DNA of 64,000 nucleotides. It comes from Kibdelosporangium sp040675465 (lineage in GTDB: Bacteria > Actinomycetota > Actinomycetes > Mycobacteriales > Pseudonocardiaceae). The DNA lies in the NCBI RefSeq assembly GCF_040675465.1, contig NZ_JBFAPA010000001.1, forward strand, positions 1,054,001 through 1,118,000, in the 5' to 3' direction. Shown piece after piece: positions 31,866-41,276 of the stretch; positions within the stretch are counted from its first letter, which is position 1; the number at the start of each line of letters is the position of its first letter. A program made the translations under genes and the position numbers. The notes beneath the pieces are model-generated. The model saw only the letters and a program-made list of their open reading frames with translations, did no database searches and was not told the origin of the DNA.

Positions 31866-32122
31866 GCGGCTATCTCCTCGTGTCGAGGCCACGGCATCAC
31901 TTGTGGCGACGCCTGGCGGCCACTCGCGCGGCAACCGTCGGCGCCTCGGGTGAGAGGAGCGCGACGGCGGTCGGCGTTGACGGCTGTCACTCCCATCCTG
32001 TCACGGCACCGGCCGCCCAGGTGAGTCCCACACCCATCCAGGATCGTCTCAAAATGGTCCTGAACAGGCAAAATGCTAGGAACCCCGATGGTCGGGGATC
32101 CCACTTGTGGGAGAGTGGAGGG

Positions 32123-33541
32123 GTGGAGCACAACGCGCTGAATTCGACCGTTGACCGGCTGTGGGCGGCAGAGATCCTGACCAGCCTGTCCGAGCTGGTG
32201 ACCATCCCGGCCCTGTCGCCCGCGTTCGACCCGAACTGGTCGGCGAGCGGGCACCTGGACGCGGCGGTGGAGCACGTGAGCCGCTGGATCGCGTCTCGTG
32301 GGCTGCCCGGCGCGACCGTGGAGACCGTCCGGCTGGAGGACCGCACGCCGCTGTTGATGGTCGACGTCCCGGCCACGCCCGGCGGCGCGGACGCGGGCAC
32401 GGTCATCATGTACGGCCACCTGGACAAGCAGCCCCCGGTCGGTGGCTGGGCGGACGGTCTCGGCCCGTGGACCCCGATCCACCGGGACGGACGGCTGTAC
32501 GGCCGCGGCGCGGCGGACGACGGCTACTCCGGGTACGCGGCGACGGCGGCCATCGAGGCGGTGCACGCGGCGGGCGGTGAGCACGGCCGGTGCGTGATCC
32601 TGCTGGAGACCAGCGAGGAGTCGGGCAGCCCGGACTTCGAGGCGTATCTGGAGCACCTGCGTCCCCAGCTGGGTGACGTGACCCTGGTCGTCTGCCTGGA
32701 CTCCGGCGGCAACGACTACGACCGGCTCTGGCTGACCACCTCGCTGCGCGGCCTGGCCGCGGTGGACGTGACGGTGAAGGTGCTGGAGACCGCGGCGCAC
32801 TCGGGCATGGCCAGCGGGATCGTGCCGAGCTCGTTCCGGATCATGCGGCAGCTGCTGGACCGGCTGGAGGACTCGAAGACCGGCGCGGTGTTGTTGCCGG
32901 AGATGAACGTGGAGATCCCGGCGCACCGGCTGGCCGAGGCCCAGGCGGCCGTCGCGGCCATGCCGGGTGCGGTGGGCCGGGCGTTCAAGCGTCCCGCCGG
33001 GATGCGGCAGGCCTCGGACTCGGACCTGGAGCTGGTGCTGAACAACAGCTGGCGGCCGACGCTGTCGGTGATCGGCGCCGAGGGCCTGCCGCTACCGCAG
33101 GAGGCCGGGAACGTGCTGCGCACGCACACCACGTTCACCCTGAGCTTCCGCCTGCCGCCGACGGCTTCCGCGCCCGCCGCGCTGGCGGCCCTGCAGACCG
33201 CGTTGACCACGGATGTTCCCTATGGCGCTTCGGTCACGTTGTCCCGCGCGGAGTACGGCGACGGGTGGAACTCGCCGGAGCTGGCGCCGTGGCTGCTGGC
33301 CACGATCGAGGACGTGAGCAAGAACGTCTTCAACAACCCTTGGGCCACCGTCGGTCTGGGCGGGTCGATCCCGTTCATGGGGCTGCTGGCCGCGACCTAC
33401 CCGGCGGCGCAGTTCCTGGTGACCGGCGCGTGCGGCGCGGACAGCAACATCCACGTGCCGAACGAGTGGCTGCACCTGGGCCAGGCCGCCCGGGTGACCA
33501 CCTCAGTCGCGCACGTCCTGCACGCCCACGCCACGCGCTAG
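32123..33541 (+). CDS. M20-family metallopeptidase (dipeptidase-like)
   Basis: A 472-residue zinc peptidase of the M20/M28 group. Metal ligands are visible in MYGHLDKQ (near residue 96), in RGAADDGY (near 131) and in the catalytic ETSEESGSPD (near 162-171); the dimerisation domain carries AAHSGMASG. Such enzymes cleave dipeptides or N-acyl amino acids in the cytosol. The start is uncertain: the GTG at 32123 begins the conserved part, but GGAGG is only one base upstream and a longer form from ATG 32053 is open. The 3' end overlaps the convergent endonuclease V gene by 39 bases. Confidence 0.88.
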   Translation: MEHNALNSTVDRLWAAEILTSLSELVTIPALSPAFDPNWSASGHLDAAVEHVSRWIASRGLPGATVETVRLEDRTPLLMVDVPATPGGADAGTVIMYGHLDKQPPVGGWADGLGPWTPIHRDGRLYGRGAADDGYSGYAATAAIEAVHAAGGEHGRCVILLETSEESGSPDFEAYLEHLRPQLGDVTLVVCLDSGGNDYDRLWLTTSLRGLAAVDVTVKVLETAAHSGMASGIVPSSFRIMRQLLDRLEDSKTGAVLLPEMNVEIPAHRLAEAQAAVAAMPGAVGRAFKRPAGMRQASDSDLELVLNNSWRPTLSVIGAEGLPLPQEAGNVLRTHTTFTLSFRLPPTASAPAALAALQTALTTDVPYGASVTLSRAEYGDGWNSPELAPWLLATIEDVSKNVFNNPWATVGLGGSIPFMGLLAATYPAAQFLVTGACGADSNIHVPNEWLHLGQAARVTTSVAHVLHAHATR

Positions 33542-34183
33542 CGCCTGGCGGCAGAGCTGATCGGCAGCCCGGGTCGTCTCGGGCTGCCGGTACTTCTGGG
33601 CGAGCGTCAGTGTTACTTCGCAGGCCGTGTCCAGGTCCATCAAGTGTCCAATGGAGACGAACACCGGCTTGACGTCGTCCTGCGTCCGCAGTGCCCGCCC
33701 GACAACCTCTCCGTCGTCGACGAGCGGTGTCCAGTCGCCCCGTTCCGGGCCGGGCATCTCGTAGCGGCCAAGCGCTTGCTTCCCCACGCCGATCGAGGGA
33801 ATCCCGGTCACCACGCCCACGTGGCACGCCAGCCCGAACCGTCGTGGGTGAGCCAGCCCTTGCCCATCGCACACCAGGACGTCGACCGGGCTCGCCAACC
33901 GCCCCAACGCCTCCACCAACCACGGCAGCTCCCGGTACGCGAACAGCCCTGGCACGTAAGGGAACCCGGCGACTCCATCCGCCACAGCACTCTCGAGGAC
34001 CGCAAGACTCCGGGTGTCGACCGCGACCGCCGCCGCTACCAGCCGTGTGTCGTCCCCGGCGTAGGCAACGTCCAGCCCCACAGCGATGTTGGGCGCGAAG
34101 CCGTCCGGGGTTTCGCGGATCACCTGAGGCGCCAACCGTTCCTGCTCGGCGACTGCCTCCTCGACAGTCAGCACGACGGTCAC
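33503..34183 (-). CDS. nfi: Endonuclease V (deoxyinosine 3'-endonuclease)
   Basis: A 226-residue nuclease that cuts DNA (or RNA in some species) one base 3' of inosine. The catalytic acids line up with those of other EndoV proteins: Asp38 in GLDVAYA, Glu85 in FAYRELP and Asp106 in VCDGQGLAHPRRFG; the PYVPGLF base-recognition strand is at 75-81. The GTG start at 34183 overlaps the stop of the ADP-ribosylglycohydrolase gene (GTGA), which settles the start and shows the two are co-translated. Confidence 0.94.
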   Translation of the reverse strand: MTVVLTVEEAVAEQERLAPQVIRETPDGFAPNIAVGLDVAYAGDDTRLVAAAVAVDTRSLAVLESAVADGVAGFPYVPGLFAYRELPWLVEALGRLASPVDVLVCDGQGLAHPRRFGLACHVGVVTGIPSIGVGKQALGRYEMPGPERGDWTPLVDDGEVVGRALRTQDDVKPVFVSIGHLMDLDTACEVTLTLAQKYRQPETTRAADQLCRQALARGVGVQDVRD

Positions 34184-35271
34184 CAGTCGGGGTAGCGGCC
34201 GTACCAGCCGGGATCGCGGACCGGGAGCGGCCCGAACTCGATGACGGCGTCGAGGCTCAGCCGTTCGATGACCTCGCGCAGCTCCAGCTCGGCCAGCCAC
34301 ACGGGTGGAACGGCGTCGATGCCCCACATCGCGCCGAGGATGTTGCCGCAGATGACGCCGGTGGAGTCGCTGTCGCCCGAATGGTTGACGGATGTCAGCA
34401 GACCGGAGGCCATGTCGTCGGCCGCCAAAGCCGCGCACAGGCCGATGGCCAGCGCCTCTTCGCCGACCCAGCCGCCACCCAGCTCGTCGGCGATGGTCTC
34501 CGGCGTCGGCTTGCGCGCCGCGAGGTCGACCGCCCGGTCCATCACCTCGAGCTGTTCCTGGTGCGAGTCCCAGCGCAGCAGCTCTGTCCTGGCCACTGTC
34601 ACCGCATCGGGCAAGGCCGCCCCGTCCAGGAGCTCACTCACGATCACCGCGAGGACACCCGCTGACAGGAACCCGCTCGGGTGACCGTGGGTCAACGCGC
34701 CGGTCGCCGCGGCCAGGCCGAACACCTCGTGCGGATCATCCGACCAGAAGGCGACCGGGGCCGCGCGCATCACGCCGCCGCACCCCTTGGAGTTGTTCAG
34801 CTGCTCGGTCGTCGTCCCCATCGGACCGCCCTTGGCGAACGCCCGCAGCGAGGTCATGCACGTGTTCCCGGGCGCACGCAGGTGGAACAGGCCGCGGTTG
34901 GTCACCAGCCAGCCATCGGGACGCTCCGGCGCGCGCTCGAGGAACCGCCCGCCCGCCCGGTCCCACGGCTGGTTCTGGGTGTGGAACCAACGCTGGTACG
35001 CGTGTTGGACGACCGCCACAACGTCCGTTTGGGTACCCCGGCGCTGCGCTGCGTGCGCGCGGATGAGCCCTTCGAGGGTGAACAACGCCATCTGCGTGTC
35101 GTCGGTGATCTTGCCGTGATCACCCACGTACCCGGTGATTCCGTCCTGGCCATAGCGGGTACGGATGTCCTCGATGGAGTTGAACTCGATGGCCGCGCCC
35201 AGCGCGTCGCCGACGGCCCCGGCGAGCATCGTGCCGAGCACTTTCGAAGGTGGCAGCAAGCGGCGGGTCAC
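34180..35271 (-). CDS. ADP-ribosylglycohydrolase family protein
   Basis: A 363-residue all-helical hydrolase of the DraG/ARH family, which removes ADP-ribose from proteins, nucleic acids or small molecules using two Mg2+ ions. Metal ligands are in ITDDTQMALF (near residues 56-65) and HSGDSDSTG (near 297-305); GDALGAAIEF (21-30) is the N-terminal signature. The GTG at 35271 has AAGG eight bases upstream. It is the first gene of a two-gene operon with endonuclease V, suggesting a nucleic-acid-maintenance setting. Confidence 0.9.
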   Translation of the reverse strand: MTRRLLPPSKVLGTMLAGAVGDALGAAIEFNSIEDIRTRYGQDGITGYVGDHGKITDDTQMALFTLEGLIRAHAAQRRGTQTDVVAVVQHAYQRWFHTQNQPWDRAGGRFLERAPERPDGWLVTNRGLFHLRAPGNTCMTSLRAFAKGGPMGTTTEQLNNSKGCGGVMRAAPVAFWSDDPHEVFGLAAATGALTHGHPSGFLSAGVLAVIVSELLDGAALPDAVTVARTELLRWDSHQEQLEVMDRAVDLAARKPTPETIADELGGGWVGEEALAIGLCAALAADDMASGLLTSVNHSGDSDSTGVICGNILGAMWGIDAVPPVWLAELELREVIERLSLDAVIEFGPLPVRDPGWYGRYPDW

Positions 35272-35384
35272 CTGCAGAACCTTAGTCGCGATGCGCGCTT
35301 GTAACGGGGACTTGCTGGGAACTGTGCCGTACGGGTGGCAGGATGCGGGAACTTGATCCGGACGACTGTGACGAGGAGTGACCT

Positions 35385-36314
35385 GTGGCGCGACGAACCA
35401 GGCACAAGTTGCTCGCCGTGGTGCCTGCCGTGGCCTTGGCGACCCTGAGTGCCGCATGCGGCCAGGTGAACGACACCAACCCGAGCGGGAACGGCGGCGC
35501 CACCAGCCAGGCAGCGTCGGCGGTGCCGACGGTGACCAAGGACGACAAGCTCGCGGCCATGGTGCCGGACGACGTCAAGAAGGACGGCAAGATCCTGATC
35601 GGCCAGGACCAGAGCTACCCGCCGAGCGAGTTCGTGGAGAACGGCCAGGTCGTCGGCATGGACGTCGACCTCGGCAAGGCCATCGGCCAGAAGCTGGGCC
35701 TGGAGGTGACGTTCGAGAACTCCGCGTTCGACGGCATCATCCCCGGCCTGCAGTCCGGCCGGTACGAGGCGGGCATGTCGTCGTTCACGATCAACGCCGA
35801 GCGCCTGCAGGTGGTCGACATGATCTCCTACTTCAGCGCCGGCACCTCCGGCGCGGTGCTCAAGGGCAACCCGGACAAGCTCACGCTCGACACCCTGTGC
35901 GGCAAGAACGTGGCCGTGCAGAAGGGCACCGTCCAGGTCGACGACCTGGAGAAGCGCAACGAGAAGTGCAAGTCCGGCGGCCAGCCGGAGATCAACGTGC
36001 AGCAGTTCCAGGCCCAGACCGACGCGAACCTGGCGATCAACTCCAAGCGCGTGCAGGCCATGCTCGCCGACTCGCCGGTGATCGACTACGCCATCAAGGT
36101 GACCAACGGCCAGCTCGAGCAGGTCGGCCAGGTCTACGACACCGCGCCGTACGGTCTCGCCCTGCCCAAGGGCAAGGGTGACTACGCCAAGGCGGTCCAG
36201 GGCGCGCTGCAGGCGCTGATCGACGACGGCACCTACAAGAAGATCCTCGAGAAGTGGGGTGTGCAGCAGGGCGGCGTCACCAAGGCCGAGGTGAACCCGG
36301 CCCCGGCCGGCTGA
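35385..36314 (+). CDS. Amino-acid ABC transporter, substrate-binding lipoprotein
   Basis: A 309-residue exported lipoprotein (lipobox LSAAC, Cys25) of solute-binding protein family 3. The ligand-domain signature IGQDQSYPPSEFVENGQVVG is near residues 69-88, and GMDVDLGKAIGQKLGLEV follows. It delivers polar amino acids, probably glutamate, glutamine or arginine, to the permease encoded next. The GTG at 35385 has GAGGAG upstream. First gene of a three-gene transporter operon. Confidence 0.92.
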   Translation: MARRTRHKLLAVVPAVALATLSAACGQVNDTNPSGNGGATSQAASAVPTVTKDDKLAAMVPDDVKKDGKILIGQDQSYPPSEFVENGQVVGMDVDLGKAIGQKLGLEVTFENSAFDGIIPGLQSGRYEAGMSSFTINAERLQVVDMISYFSAGTSGAVLKGNPDKLTLDTLCGKNVAVQKGTVQVDDLEKRNEKCKSGGQPEINVQQFQAQTDANLAINSKRVQAMLADSPVIDYAIKVTNGQLEQVGQVYDTAPYGLALPKGKGDYAKAVQGALQALIDDGTYKKILEKWGVQQGGVTKAEVNPAPAG

Positions 36315-36321
36315 TCGTCAG

Positions 36322-37233
36322 ATGTCGACACCCGAAGAGACCGGCCGCCCGGAATCCGTGAAAGCGGTTCCGGTGCGGCACGTCGGCCGCTGGGTCGGCG
36401 GCGCGATCGTGCTGTTCATCGCGTTCCTGATCATCCGCAGCATCATCGTCAACCCGAACTTCCAGTGGAACGTCATCGGGCCGTACCTGTTCGACACCCG
36501 CGTCTTCCAGGGCCTGCTCAAGACCCTGATGCTGACCGTGGTGTCGATGGCGATCGGCATCGTCGGCGGCGTGATCCTCGCGGTCATGCGGCTGTCGCCC
36601 AACCCGGTGATGACCGGGGCGGCCGGCATCTACATCTGGCTGTTCCGCGGCACGCCGCTGATCACCCAGCTGATCTTCTGGGCCAACCTCGGCGCGCTGT
36701 ACCCGAGGCTGGGCATCGGCATCCCGTTCGGCCCGGAGTTCTTCAGCGAGGACACCAACGTCCTGATCAACGTCACGACGGCGGCGATCCTGGGCCTTGG
36801 TCTCAACGAGGCCGCCTACATGGCCGAGATCGTCCGCGCGGGCATCTCGTCGGTGGACGAGGGCCAGACCGAGGCGGCCGGGGCGCTGGGCATGACCCGC
36901 GGCAAGACGCTGCGCCGGATCATCCTGCCGCAGGCCATGCGGGTGATCATCCCGCCGACCGGCAACCAGGTCATCTCGATGCTCAAGACCACCTCGCTGG
37001 TCGTGGTGATCGGGTACTCCGAGCTGATGGTCGTGGTGCAGCAGATCTACGCGCAGAACTACAAGGTCATCCCGCTGCTGATCGTGGCGGCGATCTGGTA
37101 CCTGTTCTGCACCAGCATCCTGTCGGTGTTCCAGGGCTTCATCGAGCGGAAGTTCAGCCCCGCGGTGCCCACCACACCCGGCTGGGCCAGCCGGATGTTC
37201 GCCTTCCGCTTCGGCCGCAAGGAGTTCGAATGA
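36322..37233 (+). CDS. Amino-acid ABC transporter permease
   Basis: A 303-residue HisM/GlnP-type permease. A first helix at about 31-48 is followed by a periplasmic segment and the five-helix permease core. The EAA loop, which docks the ATPase, reads EAAGALGMTRGKTLRRIILP (about 192-211). The ATG lies seven bases after the binding-protein stop. A 127-bp gap separates it from the ATPase gene, longer than usual for such an operon. Confidence 0.93.
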   Translation: MSTPEETGRPESVKAVPVRHVGRWVGGAIVLFIAFLIIRSIIVNPNFQWNVIGPYLFDTRVFQGLLKTLMLTVVSMAIGIVGGVILAVMRLSPNPVMTGAAGIYIWLFRGTPLITQLIFWANLGALYPRLGIGIPFGPEFFSEDTNVLINVTTAAILGLGLNEAAYMAEIVRAGISSVDEGQTEAAGALGMTRGKTLRRIILPQAMRVIIPPTGNQVISMLKTTSLVVVIGYSELMVVVQQIYAQNYKVIPLLIVAAIWYLFCTSILSVFQGFIERKFSPAVPTTPGWASRMFAFRFGRKEFE

Positions 37234-37360
37234 CATCGCCGCGTGGCTCCCAACCGCACCCAAGGGGAACGGGACGCAACCCAGCCACCGGCACGTACCG
37301 AACTGGACCGTGCGAACCCAACGCGACCAAAAGGGTTGAGTTCGGGGAGGCGGGACAGCA

Positions 37361-38131
37361 ATGACAGCCATGGTCAGGGCCGAGGGGGTCTGCAAGCGGT
37401 TCGGTCGCCTGGAGGTGCTCAAGGGCATCAACCTTGAGGTGCAGCCCGGTGAGGTGATGTGCATCATCGGGCCGTCCGGGTCGGGCAAGTCGACCTTCCT
37501 GCGCTGCATCAACCACCTGGAGAAGGTGGACGCGGGCAGGCTGTCGGTGGACGGCGAGCTGGTCGGCTACCAGCAGCGCGGCGACCGGCTCTACGAGCTC
37601 AAGGAGAACGAGGTCGCGCAGAAGCGCCGGGAGATCGGCATGGTCTTCCAGCGGTTCAACCTGTTCCCGCACATGACCGCGGTGGAGAACGTGATCGAGG
37701 CGCCGATGCAGGTCAAGGGCATGCGCAAGAACGCCGCCCGTGACCTCGCGCTGGAGCTGCTGGAACGGGTGGGCCTGGCCGACAAGGCCTCGAACTACCC
37801 CAAGCAGCTCTCCGGCGGGCAGCAGCAGCGGGTGGCCATCGCGCGGGCGCTGGCCATGCAGCCCAAGCTGATGCTGTTCGACGAGCCGACCTCGGCGCTG
37901 GACCCGGAGCTGGTCGGGGACGTGCTCGCGGTCATGCGGCAGCTGGCCGCGGACGGCATGACGATGGTCGTGGTGACACACGAGATGGAGTTCGCCCGCG
38001 AGGTCGCCGATACCGTGGTGTTCATGGACGGCGGAGTGGTGGTGGAGGCGGGGTCGCCCGATGCGGTGATCCGGTCGCCCCAGCACGAACGCACCAAGGC
38101 GTTCCTGTCCCGAGTGTTGCGTCAGGACTGA
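37361..38131 (+). CDS. Amino-acid ABC transporter ATP-binding protein (GlnQ type)
   Basis: A 256-residue ABC ATPase with Walker A GPSGSGKST (about 38-46), signature LSGGQQQR (about 149-156) and Walker B LMLFDEPTSALD (about 169-180). It powers the transporter of the two preceding genes. The ATG at 37361 has GGGAGGCGGG upstream. The large repeat protein gene follows after two bases. Confidence 0.95.
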   Translation: MTAMVRAEGVCKRFGRLEVLKGINLEVQPGEVMCIIGPSGSGKSTFLRCINHLEKVDAGRLSVDGELVGYQQRGDRLYELKENEVAQKRREIGMVFQRFNLFPHMTAVENVIEAPMQVKGMRKNAARDLALELLERVGLADKASNYPKQLSGGQQQRVAIARALAMQPKLMLFDEPTSALDPELVGDVLAVMRQLAADGMTMVVVTHEMEFAREVADTVVFMDGGVVVEAGSPDAVIRSPQHERTKAFLSRVLRQD

Positions 38132-38133
38132 TA

Positions 38134-40326
38134 TTGGCGGTCATCCGTGGGAGCGGCGGCTCGTCGGACGAGCCGCCGCCTCGCGACCCCTTCGACGTGT
38201 CCTCGCCGGATCCGCCCGGGTGGGCGCACCTGCCGGCGGCCGACGTGATCCGCCGGGTGGTCGAGCCGGACGCCGGTGGGCTGCGCTGGCGGCGCCGCTC
38301 GGTGACCCCGCCGGTGATCGTGATCGAGGACAAGTTCCTCACCGGGACGCTGAACCTGCGCGCGCTGGAGTTCCCTTATCTGCTGGAGTTCGTGCGCTGC
38401 CGGTTCGAGAACGCGCCCGATCTGCGGCAGGCCAAGCTGGCCGGTCTCGAGTTCCGCGACTGCTGGCTGCCGGGTCTCAGGGCGAAGAACTCGCGGTTCG
38501 CCAACGACCTGGTGATCGCGTCGACCACTGTGGAGAGTCTGGTCGACCTGGTGGACGCGGACATCGAGGGTTCGCTGCTGTTGCAGGCAAGCACGCTCGG
38601 GTCGGGTACCCGCGCGCTGCACGCCGACCGGCTGGTGCTCGCGGGTGCGTTGCTGGCCAACAACTTGCGGGCGAACGGCGAGATCCGGATGCCGGGTCTG
38701 CGGGCCGGTGGCAACGTGAACTTCTCCGGCGCCGTGCTGGACAATCCGACCGGCAACGCGCTCAACGGGTACGGCAGCCACATCGGCGGCAGCCTGCTCT
38801 GCGGGATCGATGTCACCACCCAGGCCGCTTTCTCCTCCACCGGCTGGCTTTTCGTGTCGGCGACCCGGGTGGAGGGCGACTTCTCCCTGCGTGGCGCGGA
38901 TCTGCAGCCCGGCGACCTCTCGCAGGCCGTGGCGGGCACGGATCCCGGGTTCGACCTCACCGCGACCCTGATCGCCGACCGGATCCGGGTGGAGGGCAAC
39001 GTCGAGCTGGACCGGGGCCTGCGCTCGACCGGGACGATCCGCATCGTCAACGCGGTCGTCGGCGGATCGATGCGGCTGGCCAGCGCGCACATCGACGTGT
39101 CCGGGGACACCCCGCCGCCGTGGCCGCACCGCGCGTTGCACCTGGACGGAACCCAGATCAGCGGCGACTTCGACGCGCGGTCGCTGCGGCTGGCCGGACA
39201 GGCGCGGATGGTCGATGTGGACATCCGCGGCAGTCTCCGGCTGGACGGCGCCAACCTGCGCAACCCCGAGGCGGACGCGATCCTGGGCCGCCGGTTCAGC
39301 GTCGGCGGCAACATGGACGCCCGGTTCGTCGAGGTCGCCGGGTGTTTTTCCTTACAGGGTGCCAAGATCGGCGCGAATATGGACCTGCGCGGCACCCGCC
39401 TGGTCGAACCGGGCAAGCACGTGCGCACCGGCGCGATCTCCCCATCGGTGGACATCCGGGCGGCGACCATCGGCCGCGACATGATCATGTCCGCTGGTCA
39501 CCGGCCGTTCGCCGCGCATGGCGGGGTCCGGATGCACCGGGCGGAGATCGGCCGGGAGGCCAACTTCGACGGTGCCATCCTCGGGTCGGCGTTGACCGGG
39601 ACGGCGTTGAACGGGCACGGCATGGTCGCGCAGGAGCTTGTCCTGACCGTGGGACAGGCGCCACGCGGCCGGGTGACGCTTCGGCACGCTCGGTGCGCGT
39701 CCCTGGACGACAACGAGAACTTCTGGAACACCACCGGGAAGCTGGATCTGGAGGACTTCCGGTACGAGGCGCTCGCGACGCCGATCGACGTCAAGGACGA
39801 CGCCACGGTCCGCAACAGACTGCGGTGGCTGCGCGGGATCATGCAGCGTGACTACAGCCCCGGTCCGTACGACCAACTCGCAGCAGTGTTCCGGGCCAGT
39901 GGCAACGAGGAACACGCGTCCACTGTGCTCATTGAGAAGCAACGGCGTCGCTATGTGGCCATGGCGGACGGGTTCCGGGTACTGGGGCCGGGTGTGTTGC
40001 TGTGGAGCTGGCTACAGCGTTCCATGGTCGGCTACGGCTACCGGCCGACGCGTGCGTTGGTGTGGCTGTTGCTCGCGTTGGCTGTCGGCAGCATGTGGTT
40101 CGGCTTCCATCCCCGGCTGACGGAGATCAACGAGCAGGACCACCTGATCTGGAACCCGGTGCTGTACACATTGGACCTGCTGGTGCCGATCATCGACTTC
40201 GGCAACAAGAATCGCTGGCAGGCGCCGGGCGCGTCACAATGGATCGCCTCGGGGCTGATCGCCACCGGCTGGGTGCTGGCCACCACCGCGGCGGCCGGCC
40301 TGACCCGGATGCTGCGCCGGAACTGA
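38134..40326 (+). CDS. Large repetitive beta-solenoid-like protein with C-terminal membrane anchor
   Basis: A 730-residue protein. Residues 60-560 are built from irregular repeats of about 18-25 residues with the pattern (I/V)xG(N/S)hxhxxxxh, for example LNGYGSHIGGSLLCGIDV, VEGDFSLRGADL and IGANMDLRGTRLV, as in bactofilin-like or pentapeptide-like solenoids. Two membrane helices follow near 640-657 and 703-722. Streptomyces relatives are annotated 'membrane-associated oxidoreductase', but I see no cofactor motif. The TTG start at 38134 is two bases after the ATPase stop; GTG at about 38197 is an alternative. Possible scaffold or cell-surface role. Confidence 0.7.
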   Translation: MAVIRGSGGSSDEPPPRDPFDVSSPDPPGWAHLPAADVIRRVVEPDAGGLRWRRRSVTPPVIVIEDKFLTGTLNLRALEFPYLLEFVRCRFENAPDLRQAKLAGLEFRDCWLPGLRAKNSRFANDLVIASTTVESLVDLVDADIEGSLLLQASTLGSGTRALHADRLVLAGALLANNLRANGEIRMPGLRAGGNVNFSGAVLDNPTGNALNGYGSHIGGSLLCGIDVTTQAAFSSTGWLFVSATRVEGDFSLRGADLQPGDLSQAVAGTDPGFDLTATLIADRIRVEGNVELDRGLRSTGTIRIVNAVVGGSMRLASAHIDVSGDTPPPWPHRALHLDGTQISGDFDARSLRLAGQARMVDVDIRGSLRLDGANLRNPEADAILGRRFSVGGNMDARFVEVAGCFSLQGAKIGANMDLRGTRLVEPGKHVRTGAISPSVDIRAATIGRDMIMSAGHRPFAAHGGVRMHRAEIGREANFDGAILGSALTGTALNGHGMVAQELVLTVGQAPRGRVTLRHARCASLDDNENFWNTTGKLDLEDFRYEALATPIDVKDDATVRNRLRWLRGIMQRDYSPGPYDQLAAVFRASGNEEHASTVLIEKQRRRYVAMADGFRVLGPGVLLWSWLQRSMVGYGYRPTRALVWLLLALAVGSMWFGFHPRLTEINEQDHLIWNPVLYTLDLLVPIIDFGNKNRWQAPGASQWIASGLIATGWVLATTAAAGLTRMLRRN

Positions 40327-40344
40327 CTTTCGAGGGGAGCGCCT

Positions 40345-40806
40345 GTGAACCCGTCCGCCACTGGGCAGATCTTGGTGAGTGCGCCGCCGGACCGCGTGTA
40401 CGCGCTGATCAGCGACCTGGCCGGGTTGTGCTCGGTCGCCGAGGAGACCACCCGCGCGACCATCCTCGGCGGCGGGACCTCGGTGTCCGTCGGCACCCGG
40501 TTCCGCGGCCGCAACAAGCGGGGCGTGTTCCGGTGGGCGACCACGTCCACCGTCACCGACGCGTCCCCAGGCACCCGGTTCGCCTTCGACGTCACCTCAT
40601 TGGGTGTTCCTGTGTCGCGATGGCAGTACGACATCGAACCGGCTGAGGGAGGATGTGTGGTCACCGAGAGCACGTGGGACCGCCGCCCGGCCTGGTTCTA
40701 CCCGATCGCGCTGCTGGGCACCGGCGTCACCGACCGGGTCGCGGTCAACACCGCGAACATCGCCAGAACCTTGCAGCGCCTCAAAGACAAAGCAGAGTCC
40801 GCATGA
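40345..40806 (+). CDS. SRPBCC (polyketide cyclase/START-like) protein
   Basis: A 153-residue helix-grip protein. It starts with the typical SxPPDRVYALISDLAGLC helix-strand pattern and continues with FRGRNKRGVFRWATTSTVTD and a long C-terminal helix (VAVNTANIARTLQRLKDKAE). Such proteins bind hydrophobic ligands. The GTG at 40345 has GAGGGGAG upstream. The next gene overlaps its stop (ATGA), so the two are co-translated. Confidence 0.87.
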   Translation: MNPSATGQILVSAPPDRVYALISDLAGLCSVAEETTRATILGGGTSVSVGTRFRGRNKRGVFRWATTSTVTDASPGTRFAFDVTSLGVPVSRWQYDIEPAEGGCVVTESTWDRRPAWFYPIALLGTGVTDRVAVNTANIARTLQRLKDKAESA

Positions 40807-41171
40807 TCCCCCTCGTCATCATCGACGCCGCCAACGTCGTCGGCAGCGTCCCCGACGGCTGGTGGCGTGACCGCGCCGGCGCCACCGAACGCCTCCGCGA
40901 CAGCCTCGCCGCTCTGCCGTCGACCGGCGTCGGCGGCCTCGAACCGCCGATCGACGTGGTGATGGTCGTCGAGGGCAAGGCCCGCGACGTCGCCCCGTCC
41001 CCGACGATCCGGGTCGTCCCGGCCACCGGTTCGGGCGATGACACCATCGTCGACCTGGTTCGTGAGGAGAGCGGTTCCCGGTCCTGCGTCGTGGTCACCG
41101 CCGACCGCGGCCTGCGCTCCCGCGTGACCGACCTCGGCGCCTCAGTCCTGGGCCCCAGTTCCGTCCGCTAG
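40803..41171 (+). CDS. NYN/PIN-like domain protein (possible ribonuclease)
   Basis: A 122-residue protein with the PIN-fold pattern: LVIIDAANVVGS (strand and first acid, near residues 4-15), VVMVVEGKARD, GDDTIVDLV (second acidic pair, near 80-88) and VVTADRGLRSRV (third acid, near 98-109). This matches short NYN-type predicted ribonucleases. It starts at ATG 40803, overlapping the SRPBCC stop. No antitoxin-like partner is adjacent, so a toxin role is unlikely. Confidence 0.82.
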   Translation: MIPLVIIDAANVVGSVPDGWWRDRAGATERLRDSLAALPSTGVGGLEPPIDVVMVVEGKARDVAPSPTIRVVPATGSGDDTIVDLVREESGSRSCVVVTADRGLRSRVTDLGASVLGPSSVR

Positions 41172-41276
41172 CAGTTCGCGCAGAGCCGGTCCACCCGGTC
41201 GGGCCGGTGCTCTCCGGGTTTGTCGGTGCGTCCCGATACGTTGTCCGCCAGGCTGCGCAGAGCGAGGAGAAGCCCA

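Noticed and set aside
40803..41171. Toxin of a toxin-antitoxin pair (PIN/NYN domain)
   Set aside because: The preceding co-translated gene encodes a helix-grip SRPBCC protein, not an antitoxin, and the frame is a NYN type more often found alone.
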